Assembly: GCA_002633005.1 (NCBI GenBank) | Contig: NMRA01000524.1 | Span: forward strand, 188,381-252,380 | Direction of reading: 5' to 3' | Origin: Phoronis australis | Lineage: Eukaryota; Phoronida; Phoronidae | DNA length: 64,000 bases | Part shown: piece by piece, positions 12,701 to 27,700 of the stretch | How positions within the stretch are numbered: the first letter of the stretch is position 1 | How the letters are laid out: every line of letters begins with the position of its first letter | The notes under the pieces: model-generated | Database searches by the model: none | Seen by the model: only the letters and a program-made list of their open reading frames with translations | What the model was told of the DNA's origin: nothing | Program-made: the position numbers and the translations under genes

Positions 12701-15700
12701 TTAACGTAACTAAGCTTTTTAACACTTTGCTGTGATGGACGTACGGCACCATGATATCCAAGAGTTGACCTTTGACATCAAGAGGTCAGTGATGTGCCAA
12801 AATTGAAATGTTATTTTTTATAAAGTTTGGGGCTCGTGTGATTGCCCAAAATTCATAGTATAGTGAAAACCTCATAAACAACTTTTTTATGACAATAATT
12901 AGCAACACACATGAAAATTAAGCTAATTTTTTAGGGTCAAGTGACCCCAAAAATTGGTCCATTTAAGCAAAAAATTGGAAAGTTATAGGACAGTCAAATA
13001 TGGGTCCTGAAACTAAAGAGAATGGGCTTTCAGATGAGACCAGAAATGTTAGAATAAGTGTAGCCACAATTTCAATTTTTTTGTGTCGAGGTTGACCTTT
13101 TCAGGCAATTGCCCTGCTATTTTCCTTCAAACTTTGCGGTAGCCCCCCTCCCCCCGGCGTTAAAGTCGAACCTTAATTTTTGACAGAAAGCGGGTGAATA
13201 GTAGATTTAATTAAAAGGTATAGGGGTGCAGTTGAGAGACTTCAAATAACAAGGTATGGTATTCTTTGAGACCTCATTTTGGAATGAAAGATACATTTTC
13301 ACAAGTCATGTCAGAAACAGAACATAACATCACGTATCCACGGATGTTTGAGAAGTTGATCCAACTTTCAGATACTGCGCCATTGTCGGTAAATACAGCG
13401 AGATTCGAGTCTCACAGTGTAATCCATGTAATCCAAGACAGCCTTATTATTGAACAATGTTGATATACTTTCCAACAATCGAACTTAGATATGTGAAATG
13501 GGATGATGGCTCATGATGCTTCGTGAGTTATCTCCCTTAGACTTTGCAACAAACTTACCATCAAAACTGTTTCCCAAGCCATCTTCATCAGAGTCACTGT
13601 CTGAGTCAGATACTTTGTAACCATGTGTCTTGTCCCAGTCTCGAAATAGGACCGATTCACGATAACCCTCATTGCGACCTGAAAATAAACAGAAACGTTG
13701 ATCTTCCTTACGTCATTCCAGCCAAATGCAAAGACAAAGCTTGGTGAGGGAGGTCACTCACAATTCACACAATGAGTGAAACTATCGATTCCACGATTCG
13801 CGACAGTATTTTCTCTAGCTTCAATCGATGACGGACAGAATTTTGTTTCTCCATTGAATGCCCGTAATTCTCCTCATTGTCACCGCCACCAGGTGTCTCA
13901 CTCCCTAACTACCACCCTACATTTCAGTTAAAGCCGCAATATTCGACCCGTTCAGCTGGCTAAGAAACGGAAATACAATTAGACCTTTTATTCTGCCTTA
14001 GTCTCATGACTTTCCTTACCATAATAGGAGCCTATCTCCAGCTCCAACTCAAGTCACAGGTAATGCGAACATGCGACATTGTGTTAGTAACGGAACAATT
14101 GATTCAGATCATGGTAAGGAAACTATGAGACCATTTCATGAGAGTAAAAGGCCTAATACGATTTTCATTTTTGCCAGTTAAATGGGGAGAAATGCAGCTT
14201 TAAAGTTAAATTTGAATTGGCAACAGCTCACTATCTGTTGCTTTGTTAGTATGTCAAGCTTCACCAACATGCCACTAAGGTATTAACAAAATTGCTGCTT
14301 GGCTTTACTGAAGCGTGTTGTGTATAGGTGCATTGCTTCACATTCAGGCATACGGGGTTAAATGTGGACAAAGTTCACTTGAAGAGCAACTGCTACCCAA
14401 TGTTGTAAACTCAAAAGGAAATCTATAATACATGAAATGCAATTGAGTGGGGTAAAAATAATAAACAAAACTGATTGTGTATGAAATGGTTTTATAAAAA
14501 TGGAAAGTAGGAGACTGTTAGGTAAACACAGAAGACAGGTAAATGAGTATGTCCTTGTCTGGGAATACCTCATAATGAATACATGACAGAAGAGAGTGTC
14601 AAACATTATTTCCAAAAATAATCAAAGGATTGTTGTGAAACAAAATGCCTCATGTGAATGGACATGTTTTCTCAGAAAACCACTATCATTTAATTTGCGT
14701 AAAATTTCAAGTCCAAGCCAATGCAAAGTATGTTCAAGGCTCATTTATTAACTGAGTGCGGAAATCTGAAGGAATCTATGTTTGTAAGAACCACTATGGT
14801 AAACTGGTCCACTTTTTATAATCCTTTGAATATCACAGCAGAACAAGACAACTGAGGCAAACAAAAAGTGGGTTTAACAGAATGTTTTGTGCTACAATTA
14901 TCACTAAAAAAGTGATAAATGTAAAACATTTCAGACATGATACATGAGACAAGACAATCAGGAGCTCACTGATGTAATGATGAAATATTGACCCTGATTA
15001 TGTCCTGGCAGGTATTCCTTTATTGATGGATTTATTTCTACCGGTATATTGAGAAGGAAAGAAGCCGTACAAATAATCAACAGGACGTATTTCAGAAATA
15101 TTACGGTAACCCACTTACTAGCACACAACATGGCTGACAGGGAATATTTAAATAATTCATTTTGTTATATTTATCAACAAAAATCAATAATAAAAAAACT
15201 TTAGTCATCTCTTTTCTTTGTTTGTAGTGAGTGGATATCATTAAACTAAATTTTTGAACGTTTCCATTAAAAGCACCATGGTAACCAGCCTTTGAAAATA
15301 GAAAAACGACAATTTCGGCAACTATTTTTGTGTGAAATAAGTGAAGCATTACTGGATGCATTCTGATCGGGATGCCCAACATAATAATTCACCAGTGTCA
15401 GAGTTCTTAATTTAATAGTCAGAAATATGAAGTAGTCCCACTCAGCATGTAACGTCCTTTACATCCATGTCATTGCAGACATTAGATGCAAAACCTACTT
15501 TTCTGGAAGGACTGTGAGTCCAAAGTTACAGGAGTGCATGCGTATGTTCTACTCTTCTGTCGAGAAGAGATGCGGTACATAAACAGGGTTGTTTCCAAGA
15601 CAACAAGAGCTATATGTTTTACTGCCCCATGAATTTTTATTTGTCAGTACACTACTAACTTTAATTTCCAATTGCCAGATAGGTTGTTTGTAAAAATTCA

Positions 15701-18700
15701 GTGAAATGGTTCAGATAAGGAACTTTAAAATGGCAAAACATAGATTTGGTGCTAATCCAATCATCCTGTACCCTTGTGATCTTAATCATTGGAGGTGCTC
15801 AAATTTTTTGGACCAGGTGAAGGTGAGAACCTTCTTCCATTAAGCCAAAGGCTGCAGCGCAGCTGCAAGTAAACACCGCGACAGTCTTAAACAAGCAGAA
15901 AGAAAGTTTTGACAATATATGTGAAAAGACTTTGTAGATAATATATAAACAGGCGGGTGACACTTTAAACATGACCAGTGTTGTGATCACAATCAATGTT
16001 AAACATGGACTCTTCAGGCTGATTGTACACATGTTTGAGGGAGGAAATATCTCTCTCAAGAACACCTTACTTTGTCAAACAGAGAAAGAAGCCTTAGGGA
16101 GACAAGCACACATTTGGATATCAATATGGAGGCCATCCTTAGCCTGTTCAGTACACGATGTGGCATAAAGGTGGAATTCCATTTCATTAAACTTACTAAC
16201 AAGATTGAAGGAAAATTTTTTAGTATTCATATACTACCCGTATGTTCGAATGAACAACTGTTGTAATAAAGCAGACGTTTGAACAGAAGGCAGATGAGAC
16301 ACCTAAAACAAGCATTTACCGAGGCCTCCTGTTGGCAGTCTTACGAGTCAATTTGTGCAAAATATTTAGTATTCTGCCAAATCCCAAAATGTCAATATTT
16401 AGACCACGCATTGTGATGAAATTGGTGTCAAGCTGTCCCTTAGTTAAACTAGGTGTGAGCTGAAGGCTTGGAAAGAATTTGCAGCTCAACACTGGAGACC
16501 ATGTTTTACAAGTTGCCGTGTCACAGCACGTTATTCTATTCACTGGGCACGGGTCTCGAGGAATAACAAACCATCAGTTCATTGCAAGACCAAAAATCAC
16601 TCCTCTGTCTAAGAAAGAAACGAGTTGAGATCATGCAATTTATAGCAGTAAGAAGTTTACATTAAAATTTAACTTCCTCGAGGGAACACAGGTTTAAATT
16701 TCCTGATTTTTCTACCTTGTTAATGATTAAATGAATGGAATCGTTTTGCATGACGTGCCAGGGGAAAGACATTCCAAAGTAATTTCAACAGCTTAATCCT
16801 GGACCTCCCTCCAACTGACCTGTGATCCACACCAACTCCATGTACTGCAGATCATTATGGTATTGAGCATTAACAGTTTCCCTGCACTAATTCCCCTCTA
16901 TTTTCACCACCTCCCATAAAGGTTTAATGTCCAGGCTAACAAAGCAGCTATTTAACTTAGTTCTTTGGCCCTCAATAAAAGATAACAGGAGAATACACCC
17001 TAAGTAAAGGCTTTCACTGTTTGAGATGTATTTAACAGGTATTTAAGTTTTCAAATGTGCCAATAATTCAAACAATATTAGTGTCAAGTTTCCTGTTATT
17101 TTTACACCCTGTGGTTAAGCCGTGTGTTGTCCAGTCCCCACATACAATATTAGTGCACAGGAATAGTGTTCAAAAACAGCAAATTTCATCGTCTCGCAAA
17201 ATCGAATCCTGGATAATTTATAAAACACTTTTTCAGAGTTTCTGGTTTAATCGAGGAACAAGTAAAGAGTTGATTACCAGGCTAAACTATCAGAAACAAG
17301 AAATTATTTTCCAACAAATACTTCTAAAAAACGCATCCATGTCTGAATGTTTTGTTATTCATATAAACATTACTAATTTGTGTCATTTGATGTCCTTCAT
17401 GCTTAAATACTTTGCACTCTTATTTCACTTTCTAGCTGTGTCAATTTCTACACTGCGTCCATGTGCATACGCTGTATACATGTCAACCCTCTCACTTTAA
17501 CCACAATTCTTCAAAATATAACCAACACAACATATTTAAGCCTATCGCTGACTTACTAGATGGAAAGGCGGTGCCTCATGAACAACGCATTTTCACTGTC
17601 ATCATTTCCGTCCTCCATCCCCCCCCACAGTGACTACCAATTTTGCCAAACATTCTCCAAACTATCGCAATCCAAGAATACAGAAAACCGTAGCATTTTA
17701 GCACTGTGCTATAGCATAATCAAAAATGCATAGCAAGAATATGTAAAAAATTATAGCAGTTGACAATACACGCATAGCTCAAAAGGAAGAGAACAAGACG
17801 GAAGGAATGATGTTGCTAACTACAAGTGCACCTTGGTCACTAACTTATCAGTTACAACCAATGTTTGTTTTTACAGAATGTTGTAATTTTGTCTGGGTAA
17901 ATATTGCAAGTGACAGGGGAGGTAATGATGGGCCAAATGCCAACAGTGGAGCAGTCTCCAATTGAGGACAATTTTCACTAAATTTCTGATTTAACTAATT
18001 TTCAGCGACTACATGTATCTGCATCATTGAAAACGCTTATTTTTTAACAAATGTAGTTTGATTGACACCTGTACCATTCAAACCATAAAGCAAATTGAAA
18101 TTGCGTGCAAATTTTTTAATATTTTTTTGAGAAAGCTGATGGCCACCATATTCAGTTTTCTCCCAAATTACAGCTAGTCAAACAGTATCGATTGCTTATT
18201 TCACAAACCACACAGAGATCTCTGGCATTCACGCACAGTAATGCAACAATTTGTGAATAATTTAGACAAAATTAAAAAATAGTCAGGTGAATCACGCACA
18301 CTGATAGTTTTTTCTTACCACTACTACAAAGTAGGCATATACACACATAAATGGAATTGTAAATACTGTTGACAGACACTTAAGTGGTGTCTAGAGAGGC
18401 GCCAATTGATGCATGAACAAGATAATTTGACACAAGTGCTCCCCTGGAAGAAAATTAAAATAACAAAACTCGACAACTATTGGATAATTTACTCTAGCAC
18501 TTTGAGATAGTGGAATTGCATCTGAACAATTCCCACCAGTGTAAGTGCGCCCGCCCGTGTGGTCAAATTCAAGAATTTGTTTCAATTTAAAACATCTCAA
18601 ATTCTCAAAACAAATCTTCAATCTTGTGAGATCACATATAAGTGTCTTTCTCTCTCTTGACCTAATTTCTAATTCTGCAGGGTAAGACAGGCCGAGTTGA

Positions 18701-21700
18701 CAGGGATGAATCGTAATTTTTTCGATACAAGCACATTTTGGAACATTTTTGTGTGAATAGCTGGATAGTGACTCCACCGCACAACAACTGCAATTTAATA
18801 ACATAATGGTTGTAAAGATTTACGGTAATGAAAAACTGCAAAATTTCACAGCTGCAGTAAATCCCCATACAAGATGTGAAAATACTGTTCACCAACTACT
18901 TTACTGCCATCTAGTGACAAGGCATATTTCACTATTTCATGTTCTACAGGAAAATGGTTATTAAGAATTATAATCTTAAAAAGTTATTACCACGTATCCC
19001 CATATTTTGTCCTAAGAGCAATAAAAAATTATTGCTTATGCATGGTTTCGCATACAATGGCACGTGCAACTAAGCCAAATAACATATAGACGCAATTTGA
19101 TAAACAGCATGTCTTAATCTTGCCGTTTTTGTCTTTCATCCAAAATCATTTCTTGTTTAAATAGTTAATCAATATTTGAAAAAAGGTCAACATTTCCTGT
19201 TTATTAACTAGCAAGATCCCCACGAGTACTAGTACGGCATTATGGTATAAACGAAGAATCCCAGACTATGTCTTCCAGTGAAACCTCACCAATTTAGGAC
19301 ACAATATGGCCGACGAGTGAAACAGTATTTTTTCGTTCTCTCATAAAAGATATGGCGTATAAAATTGACGCTTTGCCACTGTGAAGTTCCCACTGTAATC
19401 ACCATCAGAAAAATATTTCGAAAAATTGTGGGCATTCACAATTGAGTGTTAGAAGACCCTGAAAAACAAAAACGCATAATTTTAGCAATTATTGTTGTAA
19501 GAAATTGATGAGACTTTACGCTACTGACCACTATAAGACGTGCAGCAGACGTTTTAAAAGCCACAAAATGATCTGCTACTCTTTGAGCTGATGTCCTGTA
19601 CTTTTCAACACTCTTACCGTATAGAGGACCAGGGAAGGACAAGTCAACTTCCCAAGGATACATCTTGGTGACCCTTTCCGCAGCCGAGTCTGTGTTCCCT
19701 TGGTCATGTGACGCAAACAGACCAGAAGTAATACTGGACTTTGCATACCAAGACATTTGCGTAACGTTACGATATTGCACAGACAACAAAATTGCAATCT
19801 CAGCTCCCGCTCACGTGCTCAAAGGCACGACACTAGCTCATTTTTAACCTCTTCGTATTTTGCAACACTGCAAATCACCCGATGTGAAAAAAAGTCCGAT
19901 AAAAACGTACACGGACTGCATTAGTTATGAAATCGAGTCAACATGTCCACAAACGTTCCTCAACGATAGCTTATCTCCCATGATAACACTTCAGACAGTT
20001 AGATTAACGGATCAATCCTCCTTCAACTCCACCAGATCTGTGCTCCACCGAGATAACAAGAAGTTAGCTTAGCAAGGGTGTTAAATATGTCATTATCCAA
20101 TCCTGGCCATGGAAGGCAATAATCTCTAGATTAATTACTGCTCACTTCTCTAGGTATTGTTTGGGTCCTTCACCCCTTGTCAGGTGCTATATCACACAGC
20201 TGACATGCACAAAATGATCGATAAAAAGTATCAAAACAGCGACTTCTCAGGCCAATCAATCAACTCACGGCTGGTCTCTCTCAGTATGACCATGGACGGC
20301 ACAGGTATCCAAGTGCTCCGCAAAAACGCCGAATCAAACACAATCGCATACTATAAAAGCTAGTCTATTAATCACTTGAGTAAATACTGCCACAAAAAAG
20401 ATATCCAACTAAACACCACACCAAAGCTCATGAACCCTTTCTACCTGAACTAGAACCAGTCCCTAGAGAAACAACATTGGTATTTTCATAGCAATCCAAA
20501 CAAAGCTTGCCCCCCATAATTGACCAATCACCAGGTCACTTAGTTCTCAATAGCCAATGGAAAAGGTTTCACTGTGTCCCTTTCATGCATGTCCCCACAA
20601 CAAAATCCATGCTTTAGCTTTTAAGTCAACAATTACCATTGAGTTGACTAGAATAACAAGACTTTATTAGGTGAAAACTTTTATTACACTGGTATTCTTC
20701 ACTAAAGAATAACACTATAGCTTAGTAGGCCACTACTGCTAAAGGAGAGCACATGAATTTATGGGTTTAAAATTTATAAAACATTTACTTAAATTCTCAC
20801 TCCTTGTGTTTTGGCATATAGCAATAAAAATTTCAACTCGCGCTTCGCTATATTAAATATTTAGTTAGTATCTATGTCTAAACAGCTGAAACTATAAGCT
20901 GAATAATTTCCGAAACCAAGAATCACTGGAGTAGTCAGATTTTAAGAAAGAATCTTGAAAAATAACTAGATGCTAAATGACGGTTTTGCACAAGACACCT
21001 ACACACCCTGCAACATTTTCAAGATTGTAGCTCAAAACTCTGCTGTAAAGGTTTTTTGCTAAGAGAACTAGAATTTTTCAACTATCATTGACAGAGCAGG
21101 CTATTATGATAATTATAGTAATTCCACACTAGATTAGCACACAACAAAAATAAAGACATTTTAGTTTATTACTGGCTTGGTTCAATGTCCAATGTAAATA
21201 TTACCACGACATCTGATGAAGTTACTAATGATTGCAGCAATCAACATTTGAAAAATGGGAAATTGACAATTTTGTCAATAAGTGAGGAGCACGGAACAGT
21301 GGAATTTTATTTTGTAGTGATGATAAAATAATCATTAAAAATCAACGTCTCCTGCTACATGGTCTGCATGATGAAGCCGTTACCAAGCAACACACTTATA
21401 CCTGTATATTACAGTGGCGCTGACCATTATTCAAGTGCAAAACAGCCGAACTAACAACTTAATCATGAAAACAAGAGACTTACTAAACAGGACCTCAGAC
21501 TTGTAAGGCCAAAAAAGCAGGCTTGGTTCTCGTCTTTGCGTACACTAGCAAAATGCCCACCACTAAAGTGATTTGTTACTGAGGCTCCAATATTCAATTA
21601 TCAAATAATATTCATAGTTTCTATTTCAGAAATGAAAAATTCTCCATGCTGAACCATCCTATATCAACTATTGTCACCATTATTCAAGAAAATAAGAAAT

Positions 21701-24700
21701 AAATTATTCTCTCAGTATGCTATAAATTTTTCAATTTGGTCATCAACATAATTACAAAATGAAGACAAAAATGTTAATACTACATCTGAAGGAACACTCG
21801 AATAAAAAGCGAATTAGTGAATCAGCAACGGTAGTGCCACCTATTGACAACCACTTCACCACCCTGGTTTTTGTTTTATGACTCAAGTGCCACCTATTGA
21901 GAAAATTATTTGAAATTCTTGAGATGAACCTATGGAAACTGATTGTGTCTTGATTTATTTCACTTGATTTTGTGCCCAACATTAATGTCTTGACCTTTTG
22001 AAACTAATTTTGTCTAGCAAGAGTAGCCTACGCAGCAAACATGTGTAATGCGAAATGACAACAACTTAATTTTATCATGATCTACCTGAATGATTTTGAA
22101 AAACTGTTTGTACCTCATTATCCAAGAACATGTATCCAGAATATATTTTAGAAGACAAAACTCTAAAAATAAAAATGGCATTAAAAAGGTCAAATAAAAA
22201 AGGCTAGACTTGCTTGACAGCACAAGCCAACAACACAGTACGACCACGAGCTAAAAATGTTCACTCTTCAAACACTTACAGTATGTAAACTGCTATGAGC
22301 CATGGGTTCCTGGATACCACATTTATTTATAGAGCCTACCCACAACATACTGTGTGGTGTTTGATCAGGATCAAACCAATGTATATCTGATGGCAAACAA
22401 TCAATGACGAATATCCTGAATTAATCTGCTCAGAAAAGAGATAGAATGACAACATGTTTGCCAAGGCTTTTATTATTTGCACATTAAATTCGGCAAATAA
22501 AAAGTTTGTGATAGTAGAAAGTCAAGCTTTACACTACCGGAAGATGTGGTGACTATAGTAGCCAACTTCCAACAATTACTAAGGATATGTAAGCAGGCAT
22601 CATAAAATTGACGGAGAAACGCTTAGAAATTCTACTTGGATTTTCCACATGCATACAAAGCATTTCTGAAAATGCATAAAAATTTATACTATGCGCTATG
22701 ACTCATCGCATGGCATGATGGCATTCCAGCAACTCTGGCGGCCATTTTGTCTGATTGTTTTACACATGTTCTGTATATTCCAGATTCTATAAAATCGCAA
22801 ATGTTCAAAACAACAGTAGGAATACAAGAACGCACTTTTATAATATATTTATTCAAGCCATCTATTAAATTACTTTCTGAAATGGAAATGCAACCTATAC
22901 AACTACATGTTAACCCACTAGTTAATGCCAACATCTCCCTAGAAACTGTTAACTTTAAGTAATACAACCAAGAACTACACTGCTCTTCACTATACAACAG
23001 CGAATATAGGAAAATTTAAGGCAATTATATTTGTAAGAGATACATTGTGCGACTCCCAACAATATATCCTGACAGGAAATGGTGTCTTTCCATGTGTAAA
23101 ATCAATTAGGCTCTTGGATGTGGCAATCAACCATGAGCTAACCTTTCGAGATCACGCAGATAAACTCTTTAGACGGCAGAAAATCATGCACAGTCGCCGC
23201 CATCTTTATTTGAAACCAAACTTATCTTGTATCGTGCATTTATAACATAATATCTTAACTGATGTCTGCTTGTTTGACACATGTGTGGCATTGCTAGGGG
23301 GGGATTTAATTTCGCACATTCACCTTTATTTTCAATGAATACCCAATCCCCATACTCCCTGTTGCAGTCTAGAGCTAACTCAAAATCCCATAGTAGTGCA
23401 CAAAAAGAATTCCTAGCTATGGCGATATTCAAAAAATCTCCACAATATTGGATCAAAACTGTTAAGCTACGTTAGCTTTATAAGGTTTTAGTGAGAACTG
23501 TACGGGACAAATTGCATTACAAGCCAAGGTGTGTCTCTATTGGAACAACTTACGAGAGGAAATTAGATATTGTACAGGCAAAGTAGTTTTCAAAACCCAA
23601 TCTAACACCATGTACAAATAATCAACTGTGAACATGAAGACTGCGTGCAATGTAGAATTCTGTTATGACCATTTCCTCCTCTGTCATCTGTATTTGTTAT
23701 TGTCATTCTTTCCAGTCTTGTCTTCTTTATTTATATATTATTTGTTATTATAATGTTTACAATGAGGGCAGCACCATCAGTTCTCACTGCTTTCCATGGG
23801 GGGCCCTCAAAACAATATATTGTAAATAGTGTTTAGTAGAGATTTATAATTTGATATTGCTTACTTGAACACCTGTGCTAATGTTTTTGCAATATTCTCA
23901 ATAATCATGTAAAACAAAAATTTTACCTACTAACTTTACTTACTTACATAACATTCAAATGATTCAAGTACACATCAAAATATTTCGACAAAATGACTCG
24001 TAATTCCCAGTCCTGACCGCTGGGCAAATGCCAAATTCCTCGTCATATTAACCTTCCCTCATCACCAAGAACGACGGGGAATAATTAGCAAAGTTACTAA
24101 GGTGGTATCAACAAAATTTGAATTTTGCCACCATGACAGACATTCCAGTCATTTTTTATGTTAACAGAATTGTTCATTAGGACGCGAGAACTGTTATTTT
24201 GTCTGATTACACATGTCATGTACTGTACGTTTCTTACACCTGACCTCAGGGTTTAATTCCGAACTACGACTCGACCATTCGAAACTTAAAGAATTGACTA
24301 GTACTCAATGATGCTATTCGGAAAACTCTACACTGAGCAGAGGCTCTAAAAGTAGTCCCATGGGCAAACATCAGAAAAAAGTAGTTGATTCTTACCAATG
24401 GGCATAATACAATTGAGGGACATGTTTGGTGAAATTCACACTAAGAAAGCCGCCTTTGGAACGGTTCACCATTTGGAAGACAAATTTGTCACATTTTTAA
24501 TATGGCGAATTTTTTTCTCGCTTCAATAAATAATTTGATAAATGTCCATTTTCAACAATGTATAAAATCATTTTTCTGAATTTTCCACGACTGAAAATCT
24601 TTAACATGCCCATAATCACTTCTAAATCATGTCACCACCATTCCTTGTGGAAATTGACATTTTGTTTTGAAAATAACTTTCTAAAAAATATCAAAACTGT

Positions 24701-27700
24701 GGCAACTTGTTTGAACTTTGTATTCCTACTGAAAATACGCTAGGAACAATGTCTTACATTTTTTGTTTAAGTTGCCCTTCAGCAGTAGATATATCAGTTA
24801 TATCAAAGTTCCTTCTCAAAACTTCGTCGCAAGTCTTCATTGCTGACAACCAATACCTCCATTGCTCAAAGGACAATAAAAAATCTACCGTAAGTTACGG
24901 CACCTCTGACTATAGACTGTAAAATAAGTGTTGGCCAAATTGACCGACTAAAGAGAAGTGGATGTTTAAAACTATTGAAAGCATCAGAAGTAAAGACCAG
25001 AAAATGACTGAAGAAAACTTGGAACAGAAATGAAACCAATGAGGTGACCTTAAATTAAAATGTTGTGCTAGTGTGACAACAACCACGGTTCCGTGGAACT
25101 GCAAGCTCACAGACGTCTTCACGGTTTTCAACGGCAGAAGTAATCCCAATCAGACCGTATATTTGGCCCAGAATTGAATAACATAGAATCTTGCCACTTT
25201 AGTGCACAATATGGTGGTCGAGTGAAAGCTAATATCCCCTTCCCATGAAATATAAGTAATGTCAAACAAATGCTTTATTACCTTTAAGTTTTATTCAACA
25301 CTTCAAATAATATTTTGCAAAATTGTAAGAATTTACAACAGTGTTAGAAGCCTTTTAAAATTAAAAGAACAACATTTGACAATTATTTATGCCTGGAATT
25401 GGTCAGATTTTCATGTACCAATAAAAATATAGTTGTAACTTTAATGAAGTGAAAATCTGACTTTTGAAAAAATCAACAAAGGATGATGACAATTACTATT
25501 TAACGGTATGACCTAACCCTACAAAAATACCAAATTAGGTCAAATGTCGAACATACGGTAACACCTGAAGAAAAGACTATTCAGGTTCGATTGAAATTTG
25601 AATGCATACAAGCAGTGCCATGTTTTAGAGTGGGACCCTTTTGTTAGTTTTTTAGGTAATGCGATAGGAATTCTTTATCTTTTAAATTATTAACACCAAA
25701 CCCATAAAAATATATACATTTCTAAAATGGTTGATGATCACAGACTCTTATTATGTGCAGGAAAGAACAACCAAATGATTGAAATCACATAAATGTGATG
25801 TTTGTTTTCTAAAAAAAACATGATTTTTCATGGAGATCGCCACATTTTCTACATTTTCTGCATGAAATTTTGTTTCTTAAATAAATCTATTACCTGTAAT
25901 AAGGTGTCATAGGTTTTCTGTTAACGGCTATTAAACTGAGAGCTTGGCTCTCAAGAGTCAAGACCTCTGTTTTCTCAAGGAATTTTTCACATTCAAGAAT
26001 GATGTCATTATCATTAGCACGTTTTTTGCTAGTTTATTAAAAGGCAAAGCCACCTGACTCAGTCACTAGCTGGCAGATTGGTATCAAGTCAAATCAAAAA
26101 TAAACGGTATACGCTTTCTACTTTCAGTAAACATACACATTTATTGAGTCAAATTTAACAGTTTTTTTCACATCTGGCAAAACTTACTGATAATGTTACT
26201 CAAGAGGCTGAAATTATGTGGCAGGCACCCCCCCCCCCTGTGTAGGGACATTGAACTATCATTTTATGATTTTATGTCACTTGCAGCAGGACTCTATTAA
26301 TCACAGTTAACTTTTGTACTTTCCTTCCAGTAACTTGTTAATCTATAGCCCAGTCTGTGTAATAGTCAACCCCCTGTGGTGAGAATTCTTTGAATGTGTT
26401 TATTATAAACCCATTGTTTGCTGGGTGGATAACCTATTGACAACAAACACATAACCCTCTAATTCTACACTAATACAACCAATGAGTTAATACAATCAGT
26501 CCCCACCAACATGCAAGGGTCTTTTCATATTTCAAATCAAAAGTTTCAGGCCTTGTGAATGGTGCTTAAAAATCTCCATGTATAATGGGGACACTGGTTT
26601 CCAAGCTGGGTTCATTGAACGACTGATATCAGCTAAAATCTTATAGACATCACAACCAAAGTCTTGCCAAAAACACATGTCATTGATAGAATCAGTTATT
26701 AAAAATCAAGCCATGAAATATGAGAATCTGAAGATCAGAATCTTCACTGAAAGAAGGCAGGCAAATCAAAATTTCTAAATCTACACGAAGGGTATCAGTT
26801 GTGATTGGTTCCTAAAGATATCGTTGATTTGAAATCATAAATAAGAAAGATAATGTGCCTGTACAATAGCCTGTTCATCCAGCTAGGAGTACTGCTTCTT
26901 ATTAAACAACTCAGTGAGAAACTAAGTTGTGCTCTCGCCAACGGGAACAATGCAGACTATTTGCTCTCTGATTATGTTCGCTATAAATTATTTTTTTCAG
27001 ATTCAGGGGTTGCGGAATGTCAATGTAGACATACCATAGGTAATAGGTAATTTGGTGGAAAAGTAAAACATTTTGTGAAAGCAAGAATAGAAGTTAATGC
27101 AGGTGCAAACATATGACCAACGACAATGACCTCGCGTGTAAAAGAACTTTTGAAAAACGTATATCTATTTACTGTCACAAGTCTCCCTTTATTCCGCGCA
27201 AAAATGATTGCCAAACTGTCATTTTTCATTTTATTTTCTAGGCTCATTGCCTCGGTGAAAACATTGATTTATGATACCAGAATGGTACAAACCAAGGTGA
27301 CAAAATATTTTTACTTAGTTTTTGCAGAAAAATTCAACAGCTTTAGCACTGATCCACAGCCAATACTATGAGGTGTTAAGTTAAATCATCTTGTACATTC
27401 ATAATGCACAAGGTAAGCAGATGGCCAGAAGTAAATCAATCTATAATTTAACAGACACACCTATCAACAGTCTCAGAGACCATACAGTCAGTCATCAGTT
27501 AGTATGCCCTGTATATACAGTAGAAATTCTCCAGCCTGGGTAGTCTCTAAAATTTGGGACACGAAAATTCAAGCTGAAATTGAATTTTCTTGATTCTGAA
27601 GATTGCGCACTTAATTCATTAGATAAATATCGGGACACTGCATTTTGTATCAATAGAGGACAGACTCAGCGGTTCCCAAAATTGCTGTGATTCAACAGAG

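Noticed and set aside
26226-26242. C-homopolymer run near 26230
   Set aside because: It is simple sequence with no associated structure.
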